A stretch of DNA of 64,000 bases from Xanthobacter sp. NM-59 (GTDB lineage Bacteria; Pseudomonadota; Alphaproteobacteria; Rhizobiales; Xanthobacteraceae): the NCBI RefSeq assembly GCF_021401125.1, contig NZ_JACBFQ010000001.1, forward strand, positions 806,001 to 870,000, in the 5' to 3' direction. The translations under genes were made by a program, and so were the position numbers. Below are positions 26,334 through 38,834 of the stretch, one piece after another. A model generated the notes under the pieces. The model was given only the letters and a program-made list of their open reading frames with translations. It searched no databases and had not been told where the DNA came from. Position 1 is the first letter of the stretch, and each line of letters starts with the position of its first letter.

Positions 26334-28193
26334 TCACGCCTCCTTCTGGACGGCTGCGGGCATCGCCACTGCGGTGGGGCCCGGCGCCCAGCCGGCCGGC
26401 ATCGCCCCCGCGCCGCGCGCGGCGCCCGCCGCCGGCTTGGGCGCGAGCGGGACACGCTGGCGCACCGCCGCGTTGCCGCCATTGGCCAGCTTAGCCAGGG
26501 TCTGCTCGCGCGGGCCGAAGGCCTGCATGGTTCCGTCCTTGATTCCCAGGATGAAGTCGCACTGGCCCAGCCCCGCCGGGCGATGGCTGATGATGATGAC
26601 CGTGCGGCGCGCCGCCTTCAGCTGTCGCATGGCCTCCGCGAGGGCCTGCTCGCCCGGCGGGTCAAGGCTGGCATTGGGCTCGTCCAGCACCACCAGAGCC
26701 GGCATGCCATAGACCGCGCGCGCCAGCCCGATGCGCTGGCGCTGGCCGCCGGAGAGGGCGACGCCCCCTTCCCCAATCTGCGTATTGTAGCCCTGCGGCA
26801 GGCGCTGGATCATCTCATGAACCCCGGCGATGCGCGCCGCGCCCACCACATGGGCGTCGTCCGGCTCGGCGAAGCGGGCAATGTTCTCGGCCACCGTGCC
26901 GGAGAACAGCTCGACATCCTGGGGGAGATAGCCAACCTGCCGCCCCAGCTGCTCCTCATCCCAATGGGCGAACTCGGAACCATCCAGGCGGATGGAGCCC
27001 GCCGCCGCCGGCCACACCCCCACCAGCACCCGCGCGAGGGAGGACTTGCCCGCCGCTGTCGGCCCCACGATGCCGAGAGAAGCCCCGGCTGGGAGCTTGA
27101 AGGAGAGATTGCGGATCACCGGCACATCGCGCCCGGGTGCGCGGATGAACAGGGTCTCCGCGCTCACCTCGCCCCTCGCGTCGGGAAGTTGCAGGCGCGG
27201 GCCGGGTGCCGGCGCGGCCCGCAGCAGAAGCTGCACGCGCTCGTAGGCTGAGCGCATCTGCACCACGGACTTCCAGTTGGCCACCGCCTGCTCGATGGGC
27301 TGAATGCAGCGCCCGAGCAGGATGGAGCCGGCGATCATCATGCCCGGCGAGATCTCGCGCTCGATGGCGAGATAGGCGCCGAGCCCGAGCACCGCGCTCT
27401 GAACCAAGGCGCGGTTGAACTTGGTGAGGGCCACCAGAACAGCTCCCCGGTCGCCGGCCTGCCCCTGCCATCCCAGGGCATCGTCATGCACCTTGCGCCA
27501 GCGCCGGCGCAGCGGCCCGGCCATGCCCATGGCCTTCAGCACCTCCGCATTGCGGAAGGTGGCGGTGGCCGCCGCGGTGGCGGCGATGCTGGCCCGGTTG
27601 GCCTGTTCCAGCGCGTGCCGGGTGCTGCGATTATTGAGCACGGCAATGACGCCGGAAAACACGCAGCTCGCCACCGCCAGCACCCCATAAAGGGGGTGAA
27701 GCACAGTGGCGCAGGCAATGTAGATGGGCACCCACGGCACATCGCAAAGCGAGGTGATGCCGGCGCCGGCGAAGAAATCGCGCACCGTCTCCAGATCACG
27801 CAAGGGCTGGGCCTGGCCGGAGCCGGGCTGGCGCGCGGCAAGGCGCAACACCGCATCGAACACCGGAGCGTTCACCGCCTCGTCGAAGGCGACGCCGGCC
27901 CGCGCCAGGATGCGGGCGCGCAGGCTCTCCAGCGCCGCCCACACCGCATAGAGAAAGGCGGCGATGAGCGTGAGCACCACCAGCGTCTCAAGGTTCCGGC
28001 TCGCCAGGACGCGATCATAGACCTGCATCATGTAGAGCGGCCCGTTGAGGGCCAGGATGTTGATGAAGAAGCTGAAGACCACCACCGTCACGAATGCCGG
28101 ACGGATCGTGTCCATGCCGGCATCCAGGGGCGTGGACCCCAGGGCTTGTGACGACGCGCTCGACGACCTCCCCGCCGCGGGTGGAGTGACCAT
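26334..28193 (-). CDS. type I secretion ABC transporter (permease-ATPase), PrtD/HlyB-like
   Basis: 619 aa. Six membrane helices lie in the first 330 residues, with the PrtD-type INILALNGPLYMMQVYDRVL start and no C39 peptidase domain. The ATPase has Walker A GPTAAGKSS, signature LSGGQRQRIGLARA, Walker B ALVVLDEPNASLD and H-loop ISHRP. It faces the GH18 gene convergently, which makes that protein a candidate cargo. An inverted repeat, ACCTCG-N9-CGAGGT at 28294-28314, lies about 100 bp upstream and may be an operator. Confidence 0.92.
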   Translation of the reverse strand: MVTPPAAGRSSSASSQALGSTPLDAGMDTIRPAFVTVVVFSFFINILALNGPLYMMQVYDRVLASRNLETLVVLTLIAAFLYAVWAALESLRARILARAGVAFDEAVNAPVFDAVLRLAARQPGSGQAQPLRDLETVRDFFAGAGITSLCDVPWVPIYIACATVLHPLYGVLAVASCVFSGVIAVLNNRSTRHALEQANRASIAATAAATATFRNAEVLKAMGMAGPLRRRWRKVHDDALGWQGQAGDRGAVLVALTKFNRALVQSAVLGLGAYLAIEREISPGMMIAGSILLGRCIQPIEQAVANWKSVVQMRSAYERVQLLLRAAPAPGPRLQLPDARGEVSAETLFIRAPGRDVPVIRNLSFKLPAGASLGIVGPTAAGKSSLARVLVGVWPAAAGSIRLDGSEFAHWDEEQLGRQVGYLPQDVELFSGTVAENIARFAEPDDAHVVGAARIAGVHEMIQRLPQGYNTQIGEGGVALSGGQRQRIGLARAVYGMPALVVLDEPNASLDPPGEQALAEAMRQLKAARRTVIIISHRPAGLGQCDFILGIKDGTMQAFGPREQTLAKLANGGNAAVRQRVPLAPKPAAGAARGAGAMPAGWAPGPTAVAMPAAVQKEA

Positions 28194-28293
28194 GTCTCAT
28201 CCTCATTACCGACCCTGGAGCCCCCGGATCGAGAAGGGGAGAGGCTGCATGTTCCCGCCCAAGGCGGAGGCCCTGATGCCCCGCAGAAACGCG

Positions 28294-28314
28294 ACCTCGA
28301 CAGTTGGCCGAGGT
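28294..28314. promoter_or_regulatory. inverted repeat upstream of the type I secretion operon
   Basis: ACCTCG (28294-28299) and CGAGGT (28309-28314) separated by 9 nt, about 100 bp upstream of the ABC exporter start on the minus strand. Its size fits a dimeric regulator site; no regulator can be named. Confidence 0.3.
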
Positions 28315-28440
28315 ATCCCCTCACTTCACCCCCCGGTTCAAATCACGAGATGCGGCGTGCCGAACACGGACGCGCGATCAGCCCGCACGGCGCAGGAACC
28401 GGGCGCGAGAACACGGCTGGATCGTCACTCGCTCTCCGCC

Positions 28441-30726
28441 TCAGTGGCGGGCGGCGCGCGAGGATGAGGCCAGCGCCGCCATTTGCCCGTCCGGCTGCGG
28501 CAGCGGAGCCGATGCCAGGAATCGGCGCAGGTCCGATGCGAACGCCGCCTGCCGTTCCCCCACGGGCAGATGGGTCAACAGCCGGTCGAGCAGCTCCACC
28601 AGATGCTGGCGCTCACCCAGGCTGTGCAGCAAGGCGGGCAGGGTCGCCAAAGCCTCGTCGGGTGCGTGATTGACGATGATGGCCTGGCGTCGCACCAGGG
28701 CCTGGGCCTCATCCGCCGGCAGGGCGATAAGGCCCACCTCGTCGCCCACAAGCTCGCGAATCTGCTTTAGGGCCGACAGGCGCTGGATACCGGCGCCGAG
28801 CCGGCGCGCCAGCAGGGCGACGCGCACCGCCGCCTCGGTGAAGCCGCCCTCCCCCATGGCCGCCATGGCCGAAGCGACCTCCGCCGGCGGCTCTTCCACC
28901 AGGTTTGGATGGGCCGGCGCCGTCAGGTCAGGATCCAGCATGGCAAGGCTGCCATAGACCCGGAAGAACTCGGTTTCCACGCTCGCGTCCCGCATCCGCT
29001 GGTAGAAATCCCAGCCGGCCGTGGCGGACGCCGCGAAAAAGCGCTCCCACGCCGCGAACACTCCGGCCTCGTCGCGCCGCGTCCTCTGGCTGCGGGCGAA
29101 CTCCGCCAGCGGCGCCAGCGCAACGAGCCACGGATTGAGATCGGAGAAGGCCCAGCGGGCGACGCGCAGCGGGTGGAAGGCGCGCAGCGCGGCCCCCATT
29201 TCCGGCGTCACCAGCCGCGAAAGAGCGGGGTGCACCAGGGCCTCATAGGCCCGGGCATTGGCGTCCGACACATTAGCCACCACCTCGAAGGGGATCTCAT
29301 CCCTGCGGCCATATTTCTGCAGCTGGGCGAGGTCCTCCACCTTGCGCTCGGTGAGGGTGACGTCATAGGTCACCGCGCCGTCCTCCTGGATCTCCTCGAT
29401 CCGCATGCCATAGAGGCCGGGCGGCAGCGCCTCCACATATTCCAGGAGATCGACGATCTGCGCATGCTCACGCCGCGCCACGGCGCCCGAGACGAAGATG
29501 CCCAGATGGCCGACGCTTTCGTGCATCAGCCCCACGATCACCTGCCCCGCATCCTTCAGCGCCTGGGTTGTGGGGTAGAGGTCCGCCACCCAGTTGATGG
29601 CCTGCTGCGGAGGCGTGATGTTGTCGCCCAACGAGGCAAAAACGATGATGGGCGAGCGCACCGCGCGCAGGTCAAAGGTCCGCCCCTCGGCCCAGGCCGC
29701 CTTGCCGGCGGCCAGCTTGTTGCCCACGAACAGGTTCTCGACGATCCACTTGATCTCGGCCCGGTTCATCAGGAAATAGCCGCCCCACCAGCGCTCGAAC
29801 TCCAGGAAGCGCGGCGCCTCGGTATCGATCCGCGAATAAAGATTGTAGTATTTGGTGAAATACGTGTTGGCCGGATTCAGATACTCGAAATTGTCCACCA
29901 GACAGGCCCCATCGAAGACCCCGCCGCCCAGGTCGCTGGCCAGCAGCGCCGGCCAGGTGCCGCCCAGCACGCCGCCCGCATAGCGCATGGGGTTTTCGGC
30001 ATCGTTGCCCGCCCAATAGGACATGGGCGCGCCATTCACCACGATGGGGCCCACATTGTCCGGATCGAGCGCGGCCACCAGCATCGCCGCCCAGCCGCCC
30101 TGGCAGTTACCGATCACCACCGGCTTGTCCGTCGCCGGGTGGCGCGCGTGGACAATGCGCAGGAACTCGGCCTCGGCCAGCGAGACATCGGCCAGGGTCT
30201 GGCCCGGCTCCGGGTCCGGAAAGAAAATGACCACGTAGACCGGGTGCCCCGCCCGCAGGGCGAAGCCCACCTCCGAATCCCGCTTGAACCCGCCGATGCC
30301 GGGCCCGTGCCCCGCCCTGGGATCGATGATGAGGAAGGGCCGCTTGCCCCCGGCGGGCGTCAGGCCCTCCGGCGGCAGGATGCGGGCGAGCGCGTAATTC
30401 GCCGGGCGCTCGAAAGTGCGCGCGTCGGCAACGATCTCAAAGTCGAACGCGAGCAAGGGGGGCTTGCCCGCCTTTTCATGGGCGAGCCAATTATTGCCGC
30501 GCTGGCGCAGCGTATCCCAGAACAGCAGCCCGCGTTGCGCGGCGTCAAACCCATAGGAGACCGCCTCCCGCCAGACTTCCGCCGGATCCTTCGGCGCCGC
30601 GGAGCCGGCAAGGCTTGATGCGGCGCCGCGCAGGGCCTCCCCATACTCCGCCACCGCCTGGCCAATCCGCGCCCGGTAGACCTCGCCCACGCGGGCGTAC
30701 ACCTTCATCATGTCCATGGGGTGCAT
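28441..30726 (-). CDS. DUF3141 protein, PHA-synthase-like alpha/beta hydrolase
   Basis: 761 aa from ATG 30726, with GAGGAGG 6 nt upstream. The central alpha/beta-hydrolase fold has a lipase-box variant GNCQG (206-210) with cysteine as nucleophile, as in PhaC polyhydroxyalkanoate synthases. Later the acidic residue occurs in SLGDNITPP and the histidine in HESVGHLGIF. The N-terminal helical region and a C-terminal helical extension of about 280 residues are typical of the DUF3141 family. Biochemical role is unknown; an acyl-thioester or polyester substrate is inferred from the Cys nucleophile. It is monocistronic and divergent from the FIST receptor. Confidence 0.87.
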   Translation of the reverse strand: MHPMDMMKVYARVGEVYRARIGQAVAEYGEALRGAASSLAGSAAPKDPAEVWREAVSYGFDAAQRGLLFWDTLRQRGNNWLAHEKAGKPPLLAFDFEIVADARTFERPANYALARILPPEGLTPAGGKRPFLIIDPRAGHGPGIGGFKRDSEVGFALRAGHPVYVVIFFPDPEPGQTLADVSLAEAEFLRIVHARHPATDKPVVIGNCQGGWAAMLVAALDPDNVGPIVVNGAPMSYWAGNDAENPMRYAGGVLGGTWPALLASDLGGGVFDGACLVDNFEYLNPANTYFTKYYNLYSRIDTEAPRFLEFERWWGGYFLMNRAEIKWIVENLFVGNKLAAGKAAWAEGRTFDLRAVRSPIIVFASLGDNITPPQQAINWVADLYPTTQALKDAGQVIVGLMHESVGHLGIFVSGAVARREHAQIVDLLEYVEALPPGLYGMRIEEIQEDGAVTYDVTLTERKVEDLAQLQKYGRRDEIPFEVVANVSDANARAYEALVHPALSRLVTPEMGAALRAFHPLRVARWAFSDLNPWLVALAPLAEFARSQRTRRDEAGVFAAWERFFAASATAGWDFYQRMRDASVETEFFRVYGSLAMLDPDLTAPAHPNLVEEPPAEVASAMAAMGEGGFTEAAVRVALLARRLGAGIQRLSALKQIRELVGDEVGLIALPADEAQALVRRQAIIVNHAPDEALATLPALLHSLGERQHLVELLDRLLTHLPVGERQAAFASDLRRFLASAPLPQPDGQMAALASSSRAARH

Positions 30727-31179
30727 GGAACCCTCCTCGGCCAGCAACGACCCGACGTTCCGCCCCCCGCGCGCCCGCGCAATGCACATTTCCTTATGGA
30801 TTTACCGCGAGCGCGCCCGCGAATACCACTCTTCCTCAAGTATACTTGAATACAAACTGGCCCGCACGAACAACCCGCCAACAATTGACGCCTGATCCTC
30901 CGCCCGCCTGTCCCCGGCCACCGGAAGAGCCAGCGGAATGCGCGCCTCAGCCCCCATTGGCCATGCGGATGCGCCATTTGTGTCAGTTGTATCCTGCCAC
31001 CACTGAACTATGCTCTGGTCAGCCTGCCCGGTGCACAGCCCGGAAGGGCGCGACTTTTTTGTGCTTATGGCCGCGCCTCATGTTCTTCGGGGCCGCTCAC
31101 GTCCGGGAAAAACTCTGGAATACCGGCGAACGCCGCCCGCATTGCCGCCCTTGCCGCCACGCACCGACAGGAGCCTCGC
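30727..31179. other. divergent promoter region between DUF3141 and FIST-MCP genes
   Basis: About 450 bp without a gene, more AT-rich in its left part. It holds the 14-bp palindrome at 30836-30849 and the promoters of both flanking genes. No further gene is supported. Confidence 0.5.
30836..30849. promoter_or_regulatory. perfect palindrome TCAAGTATACTTGA, candidate operator
   Basis: A 14-bp perfect palindrome about 110 bp upstream of the DUF3141 start, followed by a partial repeat GAATAC. The TATAC core resembles sites of GntR (FadR/FCD) regulators. It lies in an AT-richer patch where the minus-strand promoter is expected. Confidence 0.4.
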
Positions 31180-33198
31180 ATGTCCCCTCCTCCGCAGGCC
31201 GCCGCGACACCCGACGCCGTTTCGTCTGCGGGCGGCGTGCAGCCCACGGGCGCGCAGGGAGCGGCGGCCCAGCTGATCCGGGTGATCGAGACCGACGAGG
31301 CGCTCCGGCGCATAGAACGCGCGCACCTGCGCTTCCCGACGGGCGATGCGGCCTTGGTCCTGGCCTTCGTCTCCCCCCACGTGGATTTCGCGGCGGTGAG
31401 CGCCCGCCTGAAGGCATTGGCGGGCGCGATTCCGGTGGTTGCGGTGTCCGGCGCTGGCGAGCTTTGCTCGGGCCAGGGCGGCCCGCTCTACCGCCCCACG
31501 GGAGAGCGCTGGAACACCCTGACCCTGCAGATTTTCCCGCCCGATCTCATTGCCGCCGTCGATATCCACTCCGTGCCGCTGCATAATGAGGATATCCGCG
31601 CCGGCGCGCCCGCCCTGGCGCACCACGCACGCGTGGCGCGGATCACTCAATCCCTGGGCCTCGTGCATCCGGTCTTTCCCATTCATGCACGGGACGTATT
31701 CGCCCTCACCTTCATCGACGGCCTGTCGGCAAGCGAGAATTACTTCATGGAGGCGGTCTACCGGTCCGGCCGCTTTCCCTGCCTGTTCGTGGGCGGTTCG
31801 GCGGGCGGCACGCTGGACCTGCGCTCGACCTCCATCTTCAACGGCGAGCAGGTGCTTGAGAACCACGCCGTGGTGGTGTTCGTGAAGATGGCGCCGGGCC
31901 GGCGCTATGGCGTCTTCAAGAGCCAGAACTTCACCAAGAGCGGCACCGCTTTCCTGGTCGCGGAGGCGGATCCCGAACGGCGCACGGTGGCGGCCGTGGT
32001 CAGGCCCGGCGGCGATCAGGTGGAGCCCTTCGTTCCCGCCCTCGCCACCATGCTGGGCGTGGCGCCACAGGAGGTGGAAGGCGCGCTGGCGGGCCGCACC
32101 TTCGGCATCGAGATCGATGGCGAGCTGTTCGTGCGCTCGGTCGCAGCCATCGATGTGGAGCGGGAGCGTGCGTCCTTCTTCTGCGACGTCAATGCGGGCG
32201 ATGAACTGCTACTGCTCCAGGCCACCGACTTCGCAGAACAGACCCGCAGCGACCTCCAGGCCTTTCTCGCCCAAAAGCCCCGCCCCCTCGGCGCGATCCT
32301 GAATGATTGCATCCTACGCCGGCTCAACAATCTGGCAGACCTCTCCGGAACTGATGGGCTTTGGCCCTGCCCGGCGGCCGGCTTTTCCACCTTTGGCGAG
32401 CTCTTCGGTATCAATGTCAATGAAACGCTGAGCGCCATCGTCTTCTTCGACGCCAGCGCGGGCGACTATGTGGATGACGTCGTGGATACGTTCCCGATCC
32501 ACTATGCGCGTTTCCGCACGTCCTTCACCAGCAGCGCCCTCAAGCGGGCCGAGATGCTGAACGCCCTTCGCTCGCGGATCATCGACCAGCTGGCGGGGCA
32601 TCTGGATTTCATCCACCATATTGAAGGGGCAGTGGAGCGCAGCGGCGAAATGCGCGAGGTGGTGGAAGCCATTCGCGGCACCCTGCTCGCCGCCTCCGGC
32701 GAGGCGGCCGGAGGAGGCGCGGAACGCGATGCCGCCGCCCTGTCCACGGAATTTCAGGCCCTCGGCCAATCCATGAAAGAACTCCGCGAGGTGCTGGCGG
32801 TCATCGACACCATTGCGGGGCAGACCAATCTCCTCTCCTTCAATGCCACCATCGAGGCGGCGCGGGCGGGGGAGGCCGGACGTGGCTTCGCGGTGGTGGC
32901 CAGCGAGGTGAAAAAGCTGGCCGGCGATACCAAGGCCACCCTTTCCGAAACCCGCGAGGCCATCGGCGGCATGGAAGAGACCCTGCTGCGGCTCGGCTCC
33001 ATCATCGATGCCACCCACGCCCGCTTCGGCGCCGACGATGCGCGGCACCGCGAGATCATCGGCAAGCTGGAGCAGCTGTTCGAGCAGTCCGGGGTCATCG
33101 ACCAGACCCTGGACGAGCTCGGCACGGCCGCCGCGGCACAGCGCGCCGTCGCGGCCGACATCGACCGGCAAATGACCCGCCTGAAGCAGCTGGAGTGA
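31180..33198 (+). CDS. soluble FIST-domain methyl-accepting sensor
   Basis: 672 aa from ATG 31180, with CAGGAG 7 nt upstream. The N-terminal 390 residues or so match FIST_N/FIST_C sensory domains (GNT-like [56 protein letters not shown]). The C-terminal part is a coiled-coil MCP signalling domain with the hairpin tip [20 protein letters not shown] and [16 protein letters not shown]. No transmembrane segment is present, so it is a cytoplasmic receptor expected to act with CheA/CheW. FIST domains are thought to bind small ligands such as amino acids. It stands alone between divergent and convergent neighbours. Confidence 0.9.
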   Translation: MSPPPQAAATPDAVSSAGGVQPTGAQGAAAQLIRVIETDEALRRIERAHLRFPTGDAALVLAFVSPHVDFAAVSARLKALAGAIPVVAVSGAGELCSGQGGPLYRPTGERWNTLTLQIFPPDLIAAVDIHSVPLHNEDIRAGAPALAHHARVARITQSLGLVHPVFPIHARDVFALTFIDGLSASENYFMEAVYRSGRFPCLFVGGSAGGTLDLRSTSIFNGEQVLENHAVVVFVKMAPGRRYGVFKSQNFTKSGTAFLVAEADPERRTVAAVVRPGGDQVEPFVPALATMLGVAPQEVEGALAGRTFGIEIDGELFVRSVAAIDVERERASFFCDVNAGDELLLLQATDFAEQTRSDLQAFLAQKPRPLGAILNDCILRRLNNLADLSGTDGLWPCPAAGFSTFGELFGINVNETLSAIVFFDASAGDYVDDVVDTFPIHYARFRTSFTSSALKRAEMLNALRSRIIDQLAGHLDFIHHIEGAVERSGEMREVVEAIRGTLLAASGEAAGGGAERDAAALSTEFQALGQSMKELREVLAVIDTIAGQTNLLSFNATIEAARAGEAGRGFAVVASEVKKLAGDTKATLSETREAIGGMEETLLRLGSIIDATHARFGADDARHREIIGKLEQLFEQSGVIDQTLDELGTAAAAQRAVAADIDRQMTRLKQLE

Positions 33199-33258
33199 CG
33201 GCAGGGCGCTGCCTTCAGGCTTCACACAGCCACCGCGCGGCGCCCCTCGGACAGATCC

Positions 33259-33930
33259 CTAGCCGCGCGCCGCCCGCAAGGCCGCCGCGGCCGCCACCGG
33301 CCCAAGCACCACGGCGAACAGAGCGAGGCCCATGAGCACCCGGAACGGCGTGCCGAACGGCACCGGCCCCGTTACGGCCGAGGTGGTCGCCGCAACCGCG
33401 AAGATCAGCACCGGGATGGTCAATGGAATCACCAGCACGGCGATGAGCAGCCCCCCGCGCCGGAACGCCCCCGCGAAGGCCGCGCCCACCAGGCCCAGGA
33501 AGGTGACTGCGGGCGTGCCCACCAGCAGCGTTGCCACCACGGCGCCGATGGCCGCCGGCTCCAGGTTCAGCATCAGCGCCAGCGCCGGCGCTGCCACCAC
33601 CAGTGGCAGACCGGTTGCAATCCAGTGTGCGAGCCCCTTGGCGGCCGCCGTCAGCTCCAGCGGCATGGCTGAAAGGCTGAGCGCATCGAGCGAGCCATCC
33701 TCCGCATCGGCCGCGAACAGCCGCTCCAAGCCGATCAGGCTCGCCAGCAGGGCGCCAATCCACAGGATGGCGGGGCCGATTCGGGCCAGCAGCACCAGAT
33801 CCGGCCCCACGGCGAAGGGAACCACCGTGATCACCGAGAGGAAAAACACCACGCCGAGCCCCGCCCCGCCGCCGGAGCCGAGGGAAAGGGCGATATCGCG
33901 CCGGACCACGGCCAGAAAAGCCCCCATCAT
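33259..33930 (-). CDS. ccmB: haem exporter protein CcmB
   Basis: 223-aa integral membrane subunit of the CcmABCD cytochrome c maturation complex. About six helices are visible. It starts MMGAFLAVVRRDIALSLGSGG and has ERLFAADAEDGSLDALSLS, a family block. It overlaps ccmA by 4 bp. Normally ccmC follows; here the next gene is the convergent FIST receptor 60 bp on, so ccmC must be elsewhere. Confidence 0.93.
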   Translation of the reverse strand: MMGAFLAVVRRDIALSLGSGGGAGLGVVFFLSVITVVPFAVGPDLVLLARIGPAILWIGALLASLIGLERLFAADAEDGSLDALSLSAMPLELTAAAKGLAHWIATGLPLVVAAPALALMLNLEPAAIGAVVATLLVGTPAVTFLGLVGAAFAGAFRRGGLLIAVLVIPLTIPVLIFAVAATTSAVTGPVPFGTPFRVLMGLALFAVVLGPVAAAAALRAARG

Positions 33931-34580
33931 GCCTCAAGCTCCTCATCAACCGTCGTGATGGCCCGCCCGGAAAGGCTGAGTTCGTCGGTCTCGCCCAGAT
34001 CCAGGGGCGCATGGGTGGCGGCCACCAGAATGCCGCCCGCTTGAAGGTGAGCGCGTCCGAATGCCGCGAAGCGGGCCTGCGCCCGCACATCGAGCGCCGT
34101 GGTCGGCTCATCCAGGATCCAGACCGGCCGTTGCGACACAAGGAGCCGGGCAATGGCCAACCGCCGCTTCTGCCCCGCCGAAAGCACGGAGGCGCGCAGC
34201 CGGCCAAGCCCCCCCAGCCCCACCTCCTCCAGCGCTTCCTCAACGGAAAGCCCGGTGGGGCCGAGCACCTGGCGCCAGAAGTCGAGGTTGGCGGCCACCG
34301 CCAGCGCCCCCTTCACTGCGTCATCATGCCCAAGATAATGCAAATGCTCACGCAATCCGCCTTCCTCAGGGCCACCCTGGAGGCGTACATTGCCGCCGCT
34401 GGGAGTGAGCAGGCCAGAGAGAATCCGCAGCAGGGATGACTTGCCGGCGCCATTGGGCCCCGTCACCACCAGCGCGCGCCCGGCTTGGGCTGTGATATCA
34501 AGGTCTTGGAAAAGTTGCTTGAATCCGCGTCGGCAGCTGAGCTTTTCGCCGGTGAGGGCGGTGATGGAAAAACCCGTCAT
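33927..34580 (-). CDS. ccmA: haem exporter ATPase CcmA
   Basis: 217-aa ATPase that drives release of haem-loaded CcmE. Motifs: Walker A GPNGAGKSS, signature LSAGQKRRLAIARL, Walker B WILDEPTTALD, H-loop ATHAPLD. ATG 34580 gives the usual CcmA length; an in-frame start at 34607 is possible but too close to its GAGGG. It is divergent from acnA, a neighbourhood common in Rhizobiales. Confidence 0.92.
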   Translation of the reverse strand: MTGFSITALTGEKLSCRRGFKQLFQDLDITAQAGRALVVTGPNGAGKSSLLRILSGLLTPSGGNVRLQGGPEEGGLREHLHYLGHDDAVKGALAVAANLDFWRQVLGPTGLSVEEALEEVGLGGLGRLRASVLSAGQKRRLAIARLLVSQRPVWILDEPTTALDVRAQARFAAFGRAHLQAGGILVAATHAPLDLGETDELSLSGRAITTVDEELEA

Positions 34581-34745
34581 GACCCCTGCTTTGGATGCAT
34601 TGCGCATTCCCTCTTCTTAGCGCATGACCGCGCTTTGAAATGGCTCTATAAAGCCGCCGAACCGCACCTTTCGAGGTGGTGGGGTGCCGCTCCGACCACC
34701 TTTGCATATTGGCGTTGATCGTCATTACAACGGAGAGAACGCGCC

Positions 34746-37442
<2,697 letters not shown>

Positions 37443-37462
37443 GGCTGACGCTACGCAAATGG

Positions 37463-37493
37463 CCGGCCCGGAGCGATCCGGGCCGGTTTTTTT
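37463..37493 (+). terminator. rho-independent terminator of acnA
   Basis: Ten-bp perfect stem CCGGCCCGGA / TCCGGGCCGG (37463-37472 with 37477-37486), GCGA loop and seven or eight T residues. Confidence 0.93.
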
Positions 37494-37655
37494 GTGCCTT
37501 CAGCAGTGTTTAGGGGTGCATTGAGCGCGCCTGTGAACCGTCCGCACCGCCATTTGTGACAATGCCGGCGGACGTGACACCCCATTGTGACTGGTCCCGC
37601 GGCACCGCGTCCGCTATTCCGGACTGGCCCCGTTTCAGCACCGATCCCTGCGAAG

Positions 37656-38423
37656 ATGATGTTCACCCGCACAGCTCTCGCCTTCGCCCTTTCCCTTGCC
37701 GCCCTGCCTGCCTGGGCGCAGAGCCAGCCGAAAGCGGTGGTCGAGCTGTTCACAAGCCAGGGGTGCGCCTCCTGTCCGCCGGCCGATGCGCTGGTGGCCG
37801 AGCTTGCGAAGGATCCGAACCTGATCGTCCTGACGATGCCCGTGGACTATTGGGACTATATCGGCTGGAAGGACACGCTGGCCCTGCACGGCCACTCCCT
37901 GCGCCAAAAGGCGTATGCGGAGAAGCGGGCGGATCACAAGGTCTTCACCCCCCAGGCCGTGGTTGACGGGGTGCACGCGGTGAAGGGAAGCGATCGCGCC
38001 GCCCTCCAGCGTGCCATTCTTGCCGGCCCGGGCACCGCTGGCAGCCTCAAAGTCCCCATCAAGGCGCACCGCAGGGGCGAGGTGATGGAAATCGAGATTC
38101 CCGAATCGGCGGCGCCGCCCGAAGGGGCGGAAGTTTGGGTCTGTCCGGTGGCCAGCGAGAAATCCGTCACCATCAGCCGGGGGGAGAACAGCGGCCGCAA
38201 CGTCACCTATTCCAACGTGGTGCGCGGGTGGGTGCGGCTCGGCCAATGGAACGGCACCAAGCAGCGCCATGAGCTCAAGCTGAGCGACATCAAGGGCGAG
38301 GCAGTGGACCAGGTCGCCGTTCTGCTCCAGGCAGGCACCGCGGCGGCGCCGGGTCCCATTCTCGGGGCGACAATCGTTGCCGTGCAAGAGACGCCGCCGG
38401 CATCCCCACCCGCGGCGAAGTAA
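37656..38423 (+). CDS. DUF1223 exported thioredoxin-like protein
   Basis: 255-aa precursor with a Sec signal peptide (MMFTRTALAFALSLAALPAWA). The mature protein begins AVVELFTSQGCASCPPADALV, a thioredoxin-fold start with a CASC motif that could be redox active. The remainder (VDYWDYIGWKDTLA, FTPQAVVDG) is characteristic of DUF1223. Function is unknown; periplasmic thiol chemistry is plausible, and dsbB and Ccm genes are nearby. The start is at the first of two adjacent ATGs. Confidence 0.88.
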   Translation: MMFTRTALAFALSLAALPAWAQSQPKAVVELFTSQGCASCPPADALVAELAKDPNLIVLTMPVDYWDYIGWKDTLALHGHSLRQKAYAEKRADHKVFTPQAVVDGVHAVKGSDRAALQRAILAGPGTAGSLKVPIKAHRRGEVMEIEIPESAAPPEGAEVWVCPVASEKSVTISRGENSGRNVTYSNVVRGWVRLGQWNGTKQRHELKLSDIKGEAVDQVAVLLQAGTAAAPGPILGATIVAVQETPPASPPAAK

Positions 38424-38489
38424 GCGCCCCGCCAGAGAGTCCGCGCACGCCGTCCGCGTGTGCGGCGGTCTGTGCGCCCTGCTCCGGGC

Positions 38490-38515
38490 AAAAAAGAAGC
38501 CGCCCGAAGGCGGCT
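38490..38515 (-). terminator. rho-independent terminator on the minus strand
   Basis: Read on the minus strand: AGCCGCC, TTCG loop, GGCGGCT, then TTCTTTTTT. Stem 38498-38515, T-tract complement 38490-38495. No minus-strand protein gene is upstream, which supports a non-coding transcript ending here. It may also stop DUF1223 readthrough from the other side. Confidence 0.75.
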
Positions 38516-38645
38516 CAACTTGGGGGTCGAATATCGATGCGTAGCAGTGGCCGGTTCGGATTCACCCCGGGGGGCTGGGGGGGCTGGGATAGACCGGAGC
38601 GCCTCACGAACCGGCCCTGCTACGAGAAGAAGCTTCTCTCCGCCC
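38490..38645 (-). ncRNA. candidate structured small RNA
   Basis: Between DUF1223 and DUF2794 the minus strand has an 18-bp near-perfect stem: 38540-38558 pairs with 38607-38624 with a single bulged T at 38548. The 48-nt apical part is C-rich on the minus strand. About 25 nt further is a canonical terminator (38490-38515). Stem, spacing and terminator give an RNA of roughly 130-160 nt. No protein frame explains this. It could be the 6S RNA, an alpha-proteobacterial anti-Shine-Dalgarno sRNA, or new. The 5' end is not defined by sequence. Confidence 0.5.
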
Positions 38646-38834
38646 AGCGGCGCGCGATAGGCCGAAATCCGGCGAGACTGTGATTTTACTAACGTTGACG
38701 TGATCGCCCTCGGGCCGAAAACGCACTCCATACTGCAGTGCCGGCTATGGATCCCCTTGAAACGGCGAGCGGTGCCGGTGATCATGGCCAACCTGCATCG
38801 CCGCAGCGCAACAGCCCGTGCGAAAGGAGAGGCT

